Source of the DNA: Gammaproteobacteria bacterium
GTDB taxonomy: Bacteria; Pseudomonadota; Gammaproteobacteria; Thiomicrospirales; Thiomicrospiraceae
Direction of reading: 5' to 3'
Assembly (NCBI GenBank): GCA_013153955.1
Contig: JAADDM010000200.1
Coordinates: 1-8,445 of the forward strand
Length of the DNA stretch: 8,445 nt
Program-made: the position numbers and the translations under genes
Notes under the pieces: model-generated
The model's database searches: none
What the model was told of the DNA's origin: nothing
The model's input: only the letters and a program-made list of their open reading frames with translations
Shown: piece by piece, positions 1 to 6,561 of the stretch
Layout of the letters: every line of letters begins with the position of its first letter
Position numbering within the stretch: the stretch's first letter is position 1

Positions 1-894
1 CCGATTTCATCAGATCAGTATGAGGACTTGCGAGAGTCTTTAAGAAAATTACGATTAAACGATGCTGCCTTGTATTTTGAGCCAGAGAGTTCAGAAGCCT
101 TGGGCTTTGGCTTCCGTTGTGGTTTTCTAGGCATGTTGCACATGGAAATTATTCAAGAGCGTCTTGAGCGTGAATATAACATTGATTTGATTGTGACCGC
201 GCCAACCGTTATCTATGAAGTGATGCTTCGTAATGGCGAGATGATTAAAATTGATAATCCGTCTGAACTACCCGATATGGGACGTGTTGAAGAGATTAGA
301 GAGCCCATTATTCAGGCCAATATTCTTGTACCCAACGAATACGTAGGTTCTGTTATGAAGCTGTGTATTGAGAAGCGTGGTGTTCAAAAAGACATGCAGT
401 ATTCAGGGGGCCAAGTCGCCATCACTTATGAGCTGCCTTTGAACGAAGTGGTGTTAGATTTCTTCGATAGATTAAAATCATGTAGTCGTGGCTATGCTTC
501 AATGGATTATGAGTTTAAGCGTTTCCAGTATGATGATCTTGTGCGTATGGATTTCCTAATCAATGGTGAAAAGGTCGATGCATTAGGGGTGATTGTTCAT
601 AGAGCCTTTGCGACTCAACGCGGTAAAGTTATTATTGAAAAGTTAAAGGATGTCATTCCTCGTCAGATGTTTGATGTAGCTATTCAGGCAACCATTGGCG
701 CTAAAATTATTGGGCGAGTGAATGTGAAGGCGTTACGCAAGAACGTGACGGCAAAATGTTATGGTGGAGATGTTTCGCGTAAGAAGAAACTGCTACAGAA
801 ACAGAAAGATGGTAAAAAACGCATGAAGTCGATAGGAAATATTGAACTTCCGCAAGAAGCCTTCTTAGCGATTTTAGACACAGGAGAGTCTTAA
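1..894 (+). CDS. lepA: Elongation factor 4 (LepA), C-terminal half, cut by the left edge
   Basis: LepA is a translational GTPase, close to EF-G, that acts on the ribosome in translation initiation, elongation or subunit biogenesis. The reading frame is open from base 1, so the first apparent start (TTG at 28) is internal and the true start lies outside the window. The visible 297 residues correspond to about the second half of a protein usually near 600 residues. The GTPase domain is therefore missing here, and the EF-G-like domains III and V plus the LepA-specific C-terminal domain are present. Recognisable blocks are GFGFRCGFLGMLHMEI (visible residues 36-51), LDFFDRLKS with SRGYASMDY in the middle, and the very conserved basic stretch around AKCYGGDVSRKKKL (about 250-263) leading to the ending PQEAFLAIL. 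The last base of its TAA stop is the first base of the lepB ATG, so the two genes are probably translationally coupled. No damage is visible. Confidence 0.97.
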   Translation, partial: PISSDQYEDLRESLRKLRLNDAALYFEPESSEALGFGFRCGFLGMLHMEIIQERLEREYNIDLIVTAPTVIYEVMLRNGEMIKIDNPSELPDMGRVEEIREPIIQANILVPNEYVGSVMKLCIEKRGVQKDMQYSGGQVAITYELPLNEVVLDFFDRLKSCSRGYASMDYEFKRFQYDDLVRMDFLINGEKVDALGVIVHRAFATQRGKVIIEKLKDVIPRQMFDVAIQATIGAKIIGRVNVKALRKNVTAKCYGGDVSRKKKLLQKQKDGKKRMKSIGNIELPQEAFLAILDTGES

Positions 895-1664
895 TGAGTT
901 TTGAACTGATTTTAGTGATGATTACAGCCATTACTGGTGTAATTACCTATATTGATAGAATTATCTGGCGACCAAAACGTCTTAAAGCCGTTGTTGAGGC
1001 TAAAGAACCCCTTTTGGTTGAGTATGCACGCTCACTATTTCCTGTGTTTTTAGTGGTGTTAATTTTAAGATCGTTCATTATTGAACCCTTTAGAATTCCA
1101 TCAGGGTCTATGTATCCGACGCTGCAAATTGGGGACTTTATCGCCGTTAATAAGTTTGCCTATGGCGTAAAACTGCCTGTACTGCAAACAACGATTATCC
1201 CTGTGTCAGATCCCGAACGCGGAGATGTAGTGGTGTTTAAATATCCAAACGATCCTGCGGTAGACTATATTAAACGTGTCGTTGGCTTACCTGGCGATGA
1301 AATTACCTATATTGGACGAACTATTTTTATCAACGGCAAAGCAGTCAAGGCAAAGCTGATTGGCAAATATCAAGGGTCAAACTCTGGCGCAGTGATGAAT
1401 GGCGCAGCGGTTGTGAAAGAGTTCTTTCCGAACGAGACAACACATGAAGTCTTACTCGATATGGATAAAAGTAGCCTAGATATGCAAACCGTTACCGTCC
1501 CAGAAGGTCACTACTTTATGATGGGAGATAACCGAGATCATAGTAATGACAGTCGTTTTTGGGGCTTTGTACCTGAAAAAAACCTAAAGGGAAAAGCCTT
1601 TGGTATTTGGATGAACTGGGATAATGGCGTAAACTTTAACCGAATAGGTCAAGGGATTCAGTAA
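894..1664 (+). CDS. lepB: Signal peptidase I
   Basis: This inner-membrane serine protease removes signal peptides from exported proteins on the periplasmic side, using a Ser-Lys catalytic dyad. The protein has 256 residues, shorter than the 324 of the E. coli enzyme. Two hydrophobic N-terminal segments (about 3-20 and 48-63) would anchor it, with a basic cytoplasmic loop (WRPKRLK) between them. The nucleophile is Ser72 in SGSMYPTL and the general base is Lys127 in DYIKRVVGLPGD. The conserved box GDNRDHSNDSRFWGFVP spans 211-227. The start at 894 is supported by AGGAG at 882-886, seven bases upstream, and by the one-base TAATG overlap with lepA, the usual gammaproteobacterial partner. All catalytic boxes are intact. 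The family call is secure. The smaller size is normal for many bacterial homologues and need not be a truncation. Confidence 0.97.
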   Translation: MSFELILVMITAITGVITYIDRIIWRPKRLKAVVEAKEPLLVEYARSLFPVFLVVLILRSFIIEPFRIPSGSMYPTLQIGDFIAVNKFAYGVKLPVLQTTIIPVSDPERGDVVVFKYPNDPAVDYIKRVVGLPGDEITYIGRTIFINGKAVKAKLIGKYQGSNSGAVMNGAAVVKEFFPNETTHEVLLDMDKSSLDMQTVTVPEGHYFMMGDNRDHSNDSRFWGFVPEKNLKGKAFGIWMNWDNGVNFNRIGQGIQ

Positions 1665-1665
1665 G

Positions 1666-2379
1666 ATGGCAGCGCAAAAAAATGAAAAGTTGAGTGTCGA
1701 ACGCGTTGCTAAGTTGCAGCGACTGTCGAAAACACTCGGCTATCAGTATAATGAGTTATCAACGCTTCAGCACGCACTTACGCATCGTAGCGTTGGCGCT
1801 AAAAACAACGAACGGCTAGAGTTTTTGGGCGACAGTCTGGTTAACTTTATGATTGCTGACATTCTGTTTCACCAGTTCTCAAACTTACCCGAGGGCGACA
1901 TGAGTCGTGTTCGAGCACATCTTGTTAAAGGCGATACGCTGGCAGTCATTGGGCGTGAATATAAGTTAAGTGATTATCTTGTATTAGGGCCTGGCGAGCT
2001 AAAAAGCGGTGGCTTTAGACGAGACTCTATTATTGCTGATGCGGTTGAAGCCATTATCGCTTCAGTTTATGAAGATGGTGGGTTGGATGAGTGCCGTGCG
2101 TTGGTAAACCGTTTTTATAAAGCACGTTTAGAGGTACTTGATCCTAAAAAAGTGGGTAAAGACCCTAAAACACGTCTTCAGGAGTGGTTGCAGTCACATA
2201 ATCAACCGCTTCCAGAATATAGCATTATCTCTGTAAATGGCGCCGCACACGCGCAAGAATTTACCGTGTCCTGCTTTGTTGAAAAATTAAATACTAAATT
2301 TGAAGCAACTGCTTCTAATCGACGTAAGGCCGAGCAAAAAGCCGCCGAACTTGCGTTAGATTCCCTAGCCAAAGTCTAA
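1666..2379 (+). CDS. rnc: Ribonuclease III
   Basis: RNase III cleaves double-stranded RNA and processes the rRNA precursor and many mRNAs. The 237 residues form an N-terminal nuclease domain and a C-terminal double-stranded RNA binding domain (about 166-236, ending in the RRKAEQKAAELAL helix). The family signature NERLEFLGDSL is at 48-58. By alignment to the E. coli enzyme the metal-binding and catalytic acids are Glu52, Asp56, Asp125 and Glu128, the last two in ADAVEAI. The N-terminus is about 11 residues longer than in E. coli. The ATG lies one base after the lepB stop. The only Shine-Dalgarno-like run, AAGGG at 1651-1655, is ten bases away, so translation may depend partly on ribosomes finishing lepB. 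In E. coli RNase III represses its own operon by cutting a 5' leader. No such leader can be judged here because the operon start is outside the window. Confidence 0.97.
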   Translation: MAAQKNEKLSVERVAKLQRLSKTLGYQYNELSTLQHALTHRSVGAKNNERLEFLGDSLVNFMIADILFHQFSNLPEGDMSRVRAHLVKGDTLAVIGREYKLSDYLVLGPGELKSGGFRRDSIIADAVEAIIASVYEDGGLDECRALVNRFYKARLEVLDPKKVGKDPKTRLQEWLQSHNQPLPEYSIISVNGAAHAQEFTVSCFVEKLNTKFEATASNRRKAEQKAAELALDSLAKV

Positions 2380-2389
2380 GAGAGTACCG

Positions 2390-3364
2390 ATGTCAGATAA
2401 TAAACCCCTTGATTTAGAAGCCATATTAGCGGGCGGGGAGTCAGTAGACTCTGCACCAACTGACTATCAAACAGGCTTTGCTGCCGTGATTGGTCGTCCA
2501 AATGTGGGAAAATCAACCATTATGAATGAGATGCTAGGGCAGAAGCTCAGCATCACCTCGCATAAGCCACAAACCACGCGTCACCGTATTCATGGGATTT
2601 ACACAACCCCTGAACATCAGATTATCTATGTGGACACTCCCGGTATGCACCTTGGGGGCGAAAAGTCGATTAATGACTATATGAACCGCACCGCAAACAG
2701 TGCCTTTGCAGATGTGGATGTGATTCTATTTGTGGTCGAAGCTGGTCGTTGGACGCTAGAAGATGAAGCGGTTGCTAAAAAATTAGAAGGCATTGAAACG
2801 CCGGTGGTTGTCTTGATGAACAAGATTGATAACTACAAGAATAAAGAGGACCTTTTCCCTTTCCTACAAACTGTTGGTGAAAAGGTTCAGTTTGATACCT
2901 TAATTCCGATGTCCGCTTATAAAAAGAGCGGCTTAGATTTGATTAAGAAGGAAGTTTTAAAATACATCCCTCATCAAGCGATGATTTTCCCAGAAGAGTT
3001 TGTGACCGATCGCTCTCAACGTTTTTTAGCGGCAGAGATTATTCGTGAGAAGCTGATGCGTACCCTAGGGGAGGAAGTGCCTTACGGTTCAACAGTGGAA
3101 ATTGAGCAGTTTAAGTATGATGAAGAGGAAGATCGTTGGTTCATTAATGCCTTAATCTTAGTCGAGCGTAAAGGCCAAAAACAGATTGTGATTGGTAAAA
3201 AAGGTGCGTTGATTAAAACCATGGGCATTCAGGCGCGTAAGGACTTAATTGGCCTGTTGGATGCCCGGGTTCACTTAGAATTATGGGTTAAGGTTAAAGC
3301 TAACTGGTCGGATGATGCACGTGCATTAGCCAGTTTAGGCTATGACGATAACTACAGCAGCTAA
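2390..3364 (+). CDS. era: GTPase Era, 16S rRNA-binding ribosome assembly factor
   Basis: Era binds GTP and the 3' end of 16S rRNA and helps mature the small ribosomal subunit. The 324 residues contain every GTPase motif: G1 GRPNVGKST (35-43), G2 region SHKPQTTR (57-64), G3 DTPG (82-85), G4 NKID (144-147) and G5 SAY (175-177). A C-terminal KH domain follows, with the RNA-binding loop IGKKGALIKTMG at 268-279. The protein is about 23 residues longer than E. coli Era. The extra residues are an acidic N-terminal lead before the TGFAAVIGRPN strand. The ATG at 2390 is preceded by a weak purine-rich GAGAG at 2380-2384. There is no later Met before the G1 motif, so the longer start is likely right. 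It sits 10 bases after rnc, the standard rnc-era pairing. Confidence 0.97.
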   Translation: MSDNKPLDLEAILAGGESVDSAPTDYQTGFAAVIGRPNVGKSTIMNEMLGQKLSITSHKPQTTRHRIHGIYTTPEHQIIYVDTPGMHLGGEKSINDYMNRTANSAFADVDVILFVVEAGRWTLEDEAVAKKLEGIETPVVVLMNKIDNYKNKEDLFPFLQTVGEKVQFDTLIPMSAYKKSGLDLIKKEVLKYIPHQAMIFPEEFVTDRSQRFLAAEIIREKLMRTLGEEVPYGSTVEIEQFKYDEEEDRWFINALILVERKGQKQIVIGKKGALIKTMGIQARKDLIGLLDARVHLELWVKVKANWSDDARALASLGYDDNYSS

Positions 3365-3378
3365 GTTCAGCCGTTACC

Positions 3379-4107
3379 GTGGAGATTGAACAGACCGCTT
3401 TTGTACTGCACTCACGACCCTATCGTGAAACCAGTGTATTGGTGACGTTTCTCTCTCCTGATTATGGCAAGTTTAATGCCGTTGTGAGAGGGGTTCGCGG
3501 AGGCAAAAAAACCTCCGCTCAGAAGGCTGCATTGTTGCAGCCTTTTCAACTTTTAACGGTGCAGTGGCGAGAGCGAGCGCATAGACCCTCTGATTTAGTC
3601 TCTTTAAAACAGTTTGAATTGGCCGGTTTGCGGTTTCCTCTGAGTGGCGAAAGTAGCCTTTGTGGTCTCTATTTAAATGAACTGCTCTACCGTTTGTTGT
3701 TTCCGCAAGTTGCGGTTGAGGCTCTGTTTGAGCATTATCAACAGGCATTGTATCAACTGCTTTCAGCGACTTCTCGAAACGACCAGGCCTGGTCTCTGCG
3801 ACAATTTGAATATCAACTTTTATCCGAGCTTGGGCAGGGGTTAGTCTGTGATCAGGACTTAGATGGCAACTTAATCGAGACGGACGTTGCGTACTATTTT
3901 TATCCTGAAACGGGTGCCATTAAGGCGGCTTTAGATGGCCTAAAAACGGGTATTCCCATTTCGGGCGAGTGCTTACAAAGCCTCACAAATACTGAGTGTT
4001 GTGAAGCCTGTTTACCTGCATTAAAAAGACTATTCAGAGCCGTTTTAGCACCTTACTTAGGCAGCAAGCCCATTATGGCGCGTGCTCTGTTTTCGCAAGG
4101 CCGTTAA
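3379..4107 (+). CDS. recO: DNA repair protein RecO
   Basis: RecO acts with RecR, and RecF in many species, to load RecA on single-stranded DNA coated by SSB during gap repair. The 242 residues equal the length of E. coli RecO. The N-terminal OB-fold is seen in the opening TAFVLHSRPYRETSVLVTFL and the strand FNAVVRGVRG. The middle helical part includes LCGLYLNELLYRLL, and the end has the typical APYLGSKPIMARALF. The start is a GTG at 3379, 14 bases after the era stop. No convincing Shine-Dalgarno sequence precedes it, but no other start codon nearby gives the conserved N-terminus, so weak or coupled translation is inferred. A cysteine cluster ECCEAC (residues about 206-211) lies where some RecO proteins bind zinc, but the pattern is not a clear four-cysteine site. 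Early in the gene, bases 3497-3546 hold two consecutive hairpins preceded by a run of seven A's. Confidence 0.95.
   Translation: MEIEQTAFVLHSRPYRETSVLVTFLSPDYGKFNAVVRGVRGGKKTSAQKAALLQPFQLLTVQWRERAHRPSDLVSLKQFELAGLRFPLSGESSLCGLYLNELLYRLLFPQVAVEALFEHYQQALYQLLSATSRNDQAWSLRQFEYQLLSELGQGLVCDQDLDGNLIETDVAYYFYPETGAIKAALDGLKTGIPISGECLQSLTNTECCEACLPALKRLFRAVLAPYLGSKPIMARALFSQGR
3497..3546 (+). other. Two consecutive hairpins inside recO
   Basis: The first hairpin pairs GCGGAGG (3497-3503) with CCTCCGC (3512-3518), a perfect 7-base-pair stem whose loop is C followed by seven A's. The second pairs 3521-3531 with 3536-3546: AAGGCTGCA and TGCAGCCTT around a TTGT loop, extended by one G-T wobble and one A-T pair to 11 base pairs. 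The second stem is followed by CAACTTTTAAC, so it resembles a weak intrinsic terminator, though it lacks an immediate long T run. Both lie in unbroken recO coding sequence. The pairing is read directly from the sequence. Any role in attenuation, RNase III cleavage or slippage is inference. Confidence 0.5.
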
Positions 4108-4178
4108 ATAGGTTCAATGCATGATACACCCCTATATTAAATACAGATTCTCTTAAATTTTATTCAAAAGGACGACCC

Positions 4179-4925
4179 ATGAATCCTATCTACCTAGGCT
4201 TAAATATTGACCACGTTGCTACGCTGAGACAAGCGCGTGGGACAACTTACCCTGATCCTATCAAAGCGGCATTAGATGCTGAGATGGCGGGGGCTGATAG
4301 TATTACGCTGCACTTGCGTGAAGACCGTCGTCATATTCAGGATGCGGATGTGGATAGACTCTCTGCGATGCGCCAAACTAAAGTCAACTTAGAAATGGCG
4401 GCAACGGAAGAGATGGTTAATATCGCCTGTCGCGTTAAGCCTGAAGATATCTGTTTAGTCCCAGAGAAGCGTGAAGAGCTGACCACCGAGGGCGGCCTTG
4501 ATGTGAAGGGACAGATGCCTTGGCTCACAGAAGTTTGTGCACGCTTGGCGGATGCAGGCTGCCGCGTCTCGCTGTTTATTGATCCTGATGAGGTGCAAAT
4601 TGAAGCGGCTAAAGAGGTGGGTGCGCCGGTGATTGAACTGCATACAGGGACTTATGCTGAGCTGACTCATCCCCTAGAGATTCAAGCTGAACTTGAACGT
4701 ATTCAACATGCAACAGAGTATGCCGTTCGCCTTGGGCTGGTGGTGAATGCAGGGCACGGTTTGCACTATCATAATGTTCAAGCGATTGCCGCCATTAAGC
4801 AGATTGAAGAGCTGAATATTGGTCATGCCATTATCGCACAAGCTGTTTTTTCAGGCCTACCAGAAGCGGTACGCGAGATGAAACGCATCATGGTTGAAGC
4901 ACGTCAGCAAGCTTATTTAAAATAA
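4179..4925 (+). CDS. pdxJ: Pyridoxine 5'-phosphate synthase PdxJ
   Basis: PdxJ makes pyridoxine 5'-phosphate, the last step of the DXP-dependent vitamin B6 route, by condensing 1-deoxy-D-xylulose 5-phosphate with 3-amino-2-oxopropyl phosphate (the PdxA product). It is a cytoplasmic TIM-barrel enzyme. The 248 residues align with E. coli PdxJ without gaps at the key sites: NIDHVATLRQARGT (9-22), His45 in LHLRED, Glu72 in NLEMA, Glu153 in IELHTG and His193 in NAGHG. These are the known active-site positions with identical numbering. The ATG at 4179 has a good AAGGA at 4168-4172 with six bases between. The 71 bases since recO are the widest gap inside the core cluster, and an internal promoter could lie there. 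pdxJ next to acpS is the usual order in Gammaproteobacteria. Confidence 0.98.
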   Translation: MNPIYLGLNIDHVATLRQARGTTYPDPIKAALDAEMAGADSITLHLREDRRHIQDADVDRLSAMRQTKVNLEMAATEEMVNIACRVKPEDICLVPEKREELTTEGGLDVKGQMPWLTEVCARLADAGCRVSLFIDPDEVQIEAAKEVGAPVIELHTGTYAELTHPLEIQAELERIQHATEYAVRLGLVVNAGHGLHYHNVQAIAAIKQIEELNIGHAIIAQAVFSGLPEAVREMKRIMVEARQQAYLK

Positions 4926-4972
4926 GCGCTGTCCACGACTAAATCAGGCAAGGATTAAGAGGCTGAATCAGT

Positions 4973-5374
4973 GTGATTATTGGGATTGGAACAGACATTG
5001 TGGATGTTGACCGCATTGCCAAAGTATATCTACGACAGGGGCAAGCCTTTGTGAATAGATTGCTGTCGACTGAGGAGCGGAGTGAACTAGACACTCAGCA
5101 CTATCCAGAACGGTTTTTGGCAAAACGCTGGGCACTCAAAGAGGCGGTCTCTAAAGCATTAGGCACTGGTATTGCACAAGGGGTCTGCTTTAAAGACATG
5201 ACCATCGGTCACAAGTCTTCGGGCCAACCCTTTTTACAGTTGGCGGGTAAAACCTTAGAGAAGGCAAAAGAGCTGGGCATCACTGATTGGTCAATCAGTG
5301 TCAGCGATGAGAAGCATCATACGGTAGCCTTTGTGATTGCTGAACAGCGTATTAGCCCTTCAACGGCAGGCTAA
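4973..5374 (+). CDS. acpS: Holo-[acyl-carrier-protein] synthase
   Basis: AcpS transfers the 4'-phosphopantetheine arm from coenzyme A to a serine of acyl carrier protein, activating it for fatty acid synthesis. It works in the cytoplasm as a trimer. The 133 residues begin with the signature IGIGTDIVDVDRI, whose Asp8 is a magnesium ligand. The second signature, RFLAKRWALKEAVSKALGTG (47-66), contains Glu57. The start is GTG at 4973. The GTG two bases earlier runs straight into TGA, and no ATG fits the conserved N-terminus. AAGAGG at 4957-4962 is a plausible but distant ribosome-binding site, ten bases away. The last eight or so residues (RISPSTAG) are an unremarkable tail. An inverted repeat lies near the 3' end at 5281-5300. 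Confidence 0.97.
   Translation: MIIGIGTDIVDVDRIAKVYLRQGQAFVNRLLSTEERSELDTQHYPERFLAKRWALKEAVSKALGTGIAQGVCFKDMTIGHKSSGQPFLQLAGKTLEKAKELGITDWSISVSDEKHHTVAFVIAEQRISPSTAG
5281..5300 (+). repeat. Inverted repeat in the 3' part of acpS
   Basis: CACTGATTG (5281-5289) and CAATCAGTG (5292-5300) are perfect reverse complements separated by GT, so the RNA could fold into an 8- or 9-base-pair hairpin with a tiny loop. It lies within coding sequence (residues about 103-110, around ITDWSISV) and is not followed by a T run, so it is not an intrinsic terminator. Chance is a real possibility for one repeat of this size. Confidence 0.45.
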
Positions 5375-5396
5375 CAAATGCTGACAGGAACTACGC

Positions 5397-5768
5397 ATGT
5401 CAGCTGAACTTAGACTCACTTTGATAGATAATGAAGGGTTTCGAATGCATGCAAACCCTTCGACCTTCTTGCTTGATTTTTTAAATACGCAGTACGAATC
5501 GATTCAGCATGCACTCATCCGTGACTTAACTTTTATTAGTCAGCTGGCTCACTATAAGTCAGGCTTGAAAATAGAACGGGTTGTCCCGATTGAACCAGGT
5601 GTCTTTCAGCTTTATTTTCACTATCAATGGCATATTTTTCAAGGCTGCCTTGATTTGGATGAAATGGGCGAGATAAACGATAAAGTGACTTTTATCGTAA
5701 CAGAGCAGGGACAGGTTGTTTTTGATTTGAGTCTGTTTGAAGGTGCTTCAACAGCAGACGAACTATAA
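5397..5768 (+). CDS. Conserved-looking protein of unknown family, 123 residues
   Basis: I do not recognise this protein. It looks like a real gene. It has AGGAA at 5386-5390, six bases before the ATG, starts 22 bases after the acpS stop on the same strand, and has codon use like its neighbours. There is no signal peptide or membrane segment, so it is probably a soluble cytoplasmic protein. Residues 23-50 look helical (FLLDFLNTQYESIQHALIRD). The second half, about 56-112, alternates hydrophobic residues as in an antiparallel beta-sheet (KIERVVPI, VFQLYFHYQW, KVTFIVTEQ, VVFDLSLF), ending in a short acidic tail. There is one cysteine (Cys84), so a metal site built from cysteines is unlikely. Its position suggests co-transcription with pdxJ-acpS, but that alone does not give it a function. 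A strong hairpin lies in codons 13-22. Confidence 0.8.
   Translation: MSAELRLTLIDNEGFRMHANPSTFLLDFLNTQYESIQHALIRDLTFISQLAHYKSGLKIERVVPIEPGVFQLYFHYQWHIFQGCLDLDEMGEINDKVTFIVTEQGQVVFDLSLFEGASTADEL
5433..5461 (+). repeat. Inverted repeat near the 5' end of the unknown gene
   Basis: GAAGGGTTT (5433-5441) and AAACCCTTC (5453-5461) are perfect reverse complements around an 11-base loop that itself contains ATGCAT and GCATGC. The stem starts 36 bases after the ATG of the 123-residue gene, inside its coding sequence. A hairpin so close to the start could slow early elongation or serve as an RNA cleavage site. No function is shown by the sequence. Confidence 0.5.
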
Positions 5769-5778
5769 CTTAATAAGT

Positions 5779-5811
5779 GTCTTTTGTAGCCCGTAAACGG
5801 GTATAGAAGAC
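5779..5811 (+). other. Intergenic stem-loop upstream of the DUF445-type gene
   Basis: Bases 5779-5793 pair with 5798-5811 around a TAAA tetraloop. The top is CCCG/CGGG, then one bulged G (5789), then ten more pairs including two G-T wobbles, closed by GTCTT (5779-5783) with AAGAC (5807-5811). That is 14 pairs in 33 bases. No T run follows on either strand, so it is not a standard intrinsic terminator. It lies 10 bases after the preceding stop and 26 bases before the next ATG, so it could protect an mRNA 3' end, be an RNase III site, or be a solitary REP-like element (GTAGCCCG is reminiscent of those). The structure is read from the sequence; the role is open. Confidence 0.6.
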
Positions 5812-5837
5812 GAACTGAATGAAAGAAGAGAGAGAAA

Positions 5838-6542
5838 ATGAATAAAAGTAATGTCACTAATTTAGTCGCATTGGCAGTATTGTTAATCGGTTGGGGCATG
5901 GATAATACACTGGTTATGATGGTGGGCTTGTTTGCCCTTTCTGGTGCGCTAACAAACTGGTTGGCTATTCATATGTTATTCGAGAAAGTACCCAGCCTGG
6001 TCGGTTCTGGTGTGATTCCCGCTCAGTTTGAATCGTTTAAAACGGCGATTAAACAGATGATGATGGAGCAGTTTTTTACGCAAGAGAACATTGACCGATT
6101 TGTCTCGGGTTCGGATATGAAGTCCAAGTTACACCTTACCCCAGTTATTGAAAAGGTTGATTTGTCACCTTCGTTTGAGAAGTTGGTTGAGGTCATTATG
6201 AACTCTTCATTTGGTAGTATGCTGGGTATGTTTGGGGGCGCTGAGGCATTAACACCTTTAAAAGAACCGTTTGTTGAGAGTATGAAGACTTCAATTATTG
6301 AGTTAACAGAGTCGGAACATTTTCATGAAATTTTGCAGAGTGAGATAGATCAGCCTGAGGTGATGGCGGATATTAGAGCCAAGGTGGCTGAGATTATTGA
6401 TGCACGTTTAGAAGAGTTAACCCCGCAACTGGTAAAAGAGATGGTGCAAGAGATGATTAAAGCGCACCTCGGTTGGTTAGTGGTGTGGGGCGGTGTCTTT
6501 GGTGGCCTGATTGGACTGCTCTCGTCGCTTGTTGTCTTATAA
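5838..6542 (+). CDS. DUF445 family membrane protein
   Basis: This 234-residue protein is assigned to the DUF445 (YheB-like) family, mainly from the block GALTNWLAIHMLFE (36-49) followed by GSGVIPAQFESFK (56-68). The family's function is not known to me. The N-terminus has hydrophobic segments at about 8-20 and 24-38, and the C-terminus has another at about 212-234 (LVVWGGVFGGLIGLLSSLVVL), so both ends are probably membrane-embedded. The middle, 65-208, is a mostly charged and helical region rich in Glu, Lys and Met. The ATG at 5838 follows the purine-rich run AGAGAG (5829-5834). The gene is separated from the unknown gene by 69 bases that contain a hairpin, so it may be read from the same transcript or separately. 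It is the last plus-strand gene before the terminator palindrome. Confidence 0.85.
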   Translation: MNKSNVTNLVALAVLLIGWGMDNTLVMMVGLFALSGALTNWLAIHMLFEKVPSLVGSGVIPAQFESFKTAIKQMMMEQFFTQENIDRFVSGSDMKSKLHLTPVIEKVDLSPSFEKLVEVIMNSSFGSMLGMFGGAEALTPLKEPFVESMKTSIIELTESEHFHEILQSEIDQPEVMADIRAKVAEIIDARLEELTPQLVKEMVQEMIKAHLGWLVVWGGVFGGLIGLLSSLVVL

Positions 6543-6561
6543 GGTTTAGGATGACAGGTTG

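Noticed and set aside
28..30. TTG at 28 as the start of a short LepA
   Set aside because: The frame is open to base 1, and the nine codons before it (PISSDQYED) match the LepA family, so the gene simply enters from the left edge.
707..931. Open frame antisense to lepA and lepB
   Set aside because: It overlaps strongly conserved lepA coding sequence, has no ribosome-binding site of note, and its protein has no recognisable features.
3315..3326. 12-base palindrome ATGCACGTGCAT near the end of era
   Set aside because: It encodes ordinary Era residues, is short and isolated, and has no supporting context as a binding site.
3505..3511. Programmed -1 frameshift signal in recO, as in dnaX
   Set aside because: The A7 run is not in the X XXY YYZ phase relative to the recO frame (codons AAA AAA ACC), and both shifted frames stop soon. 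Slippage remains possible, but a designed frameshift product is not supported.
3994..4015. Zinc-binding cysteine motif in RecO
   Set aside because: The cysteines cluster as ECCEAC with only one other nearby (in GECLQ), which is not a clear paired CxxC arrangement.
4108..4178. Promoter in the gap before pdxJ (TTCAAT at 4113, TATTAA at 4135, 16-base spacer)
   Set aside because: Each hexamer matches the sigma-70 consensus only partly (3/6 and 4/6), which is expected by chance in AT-rich sequence. The gap width alone does not establish a promoter.
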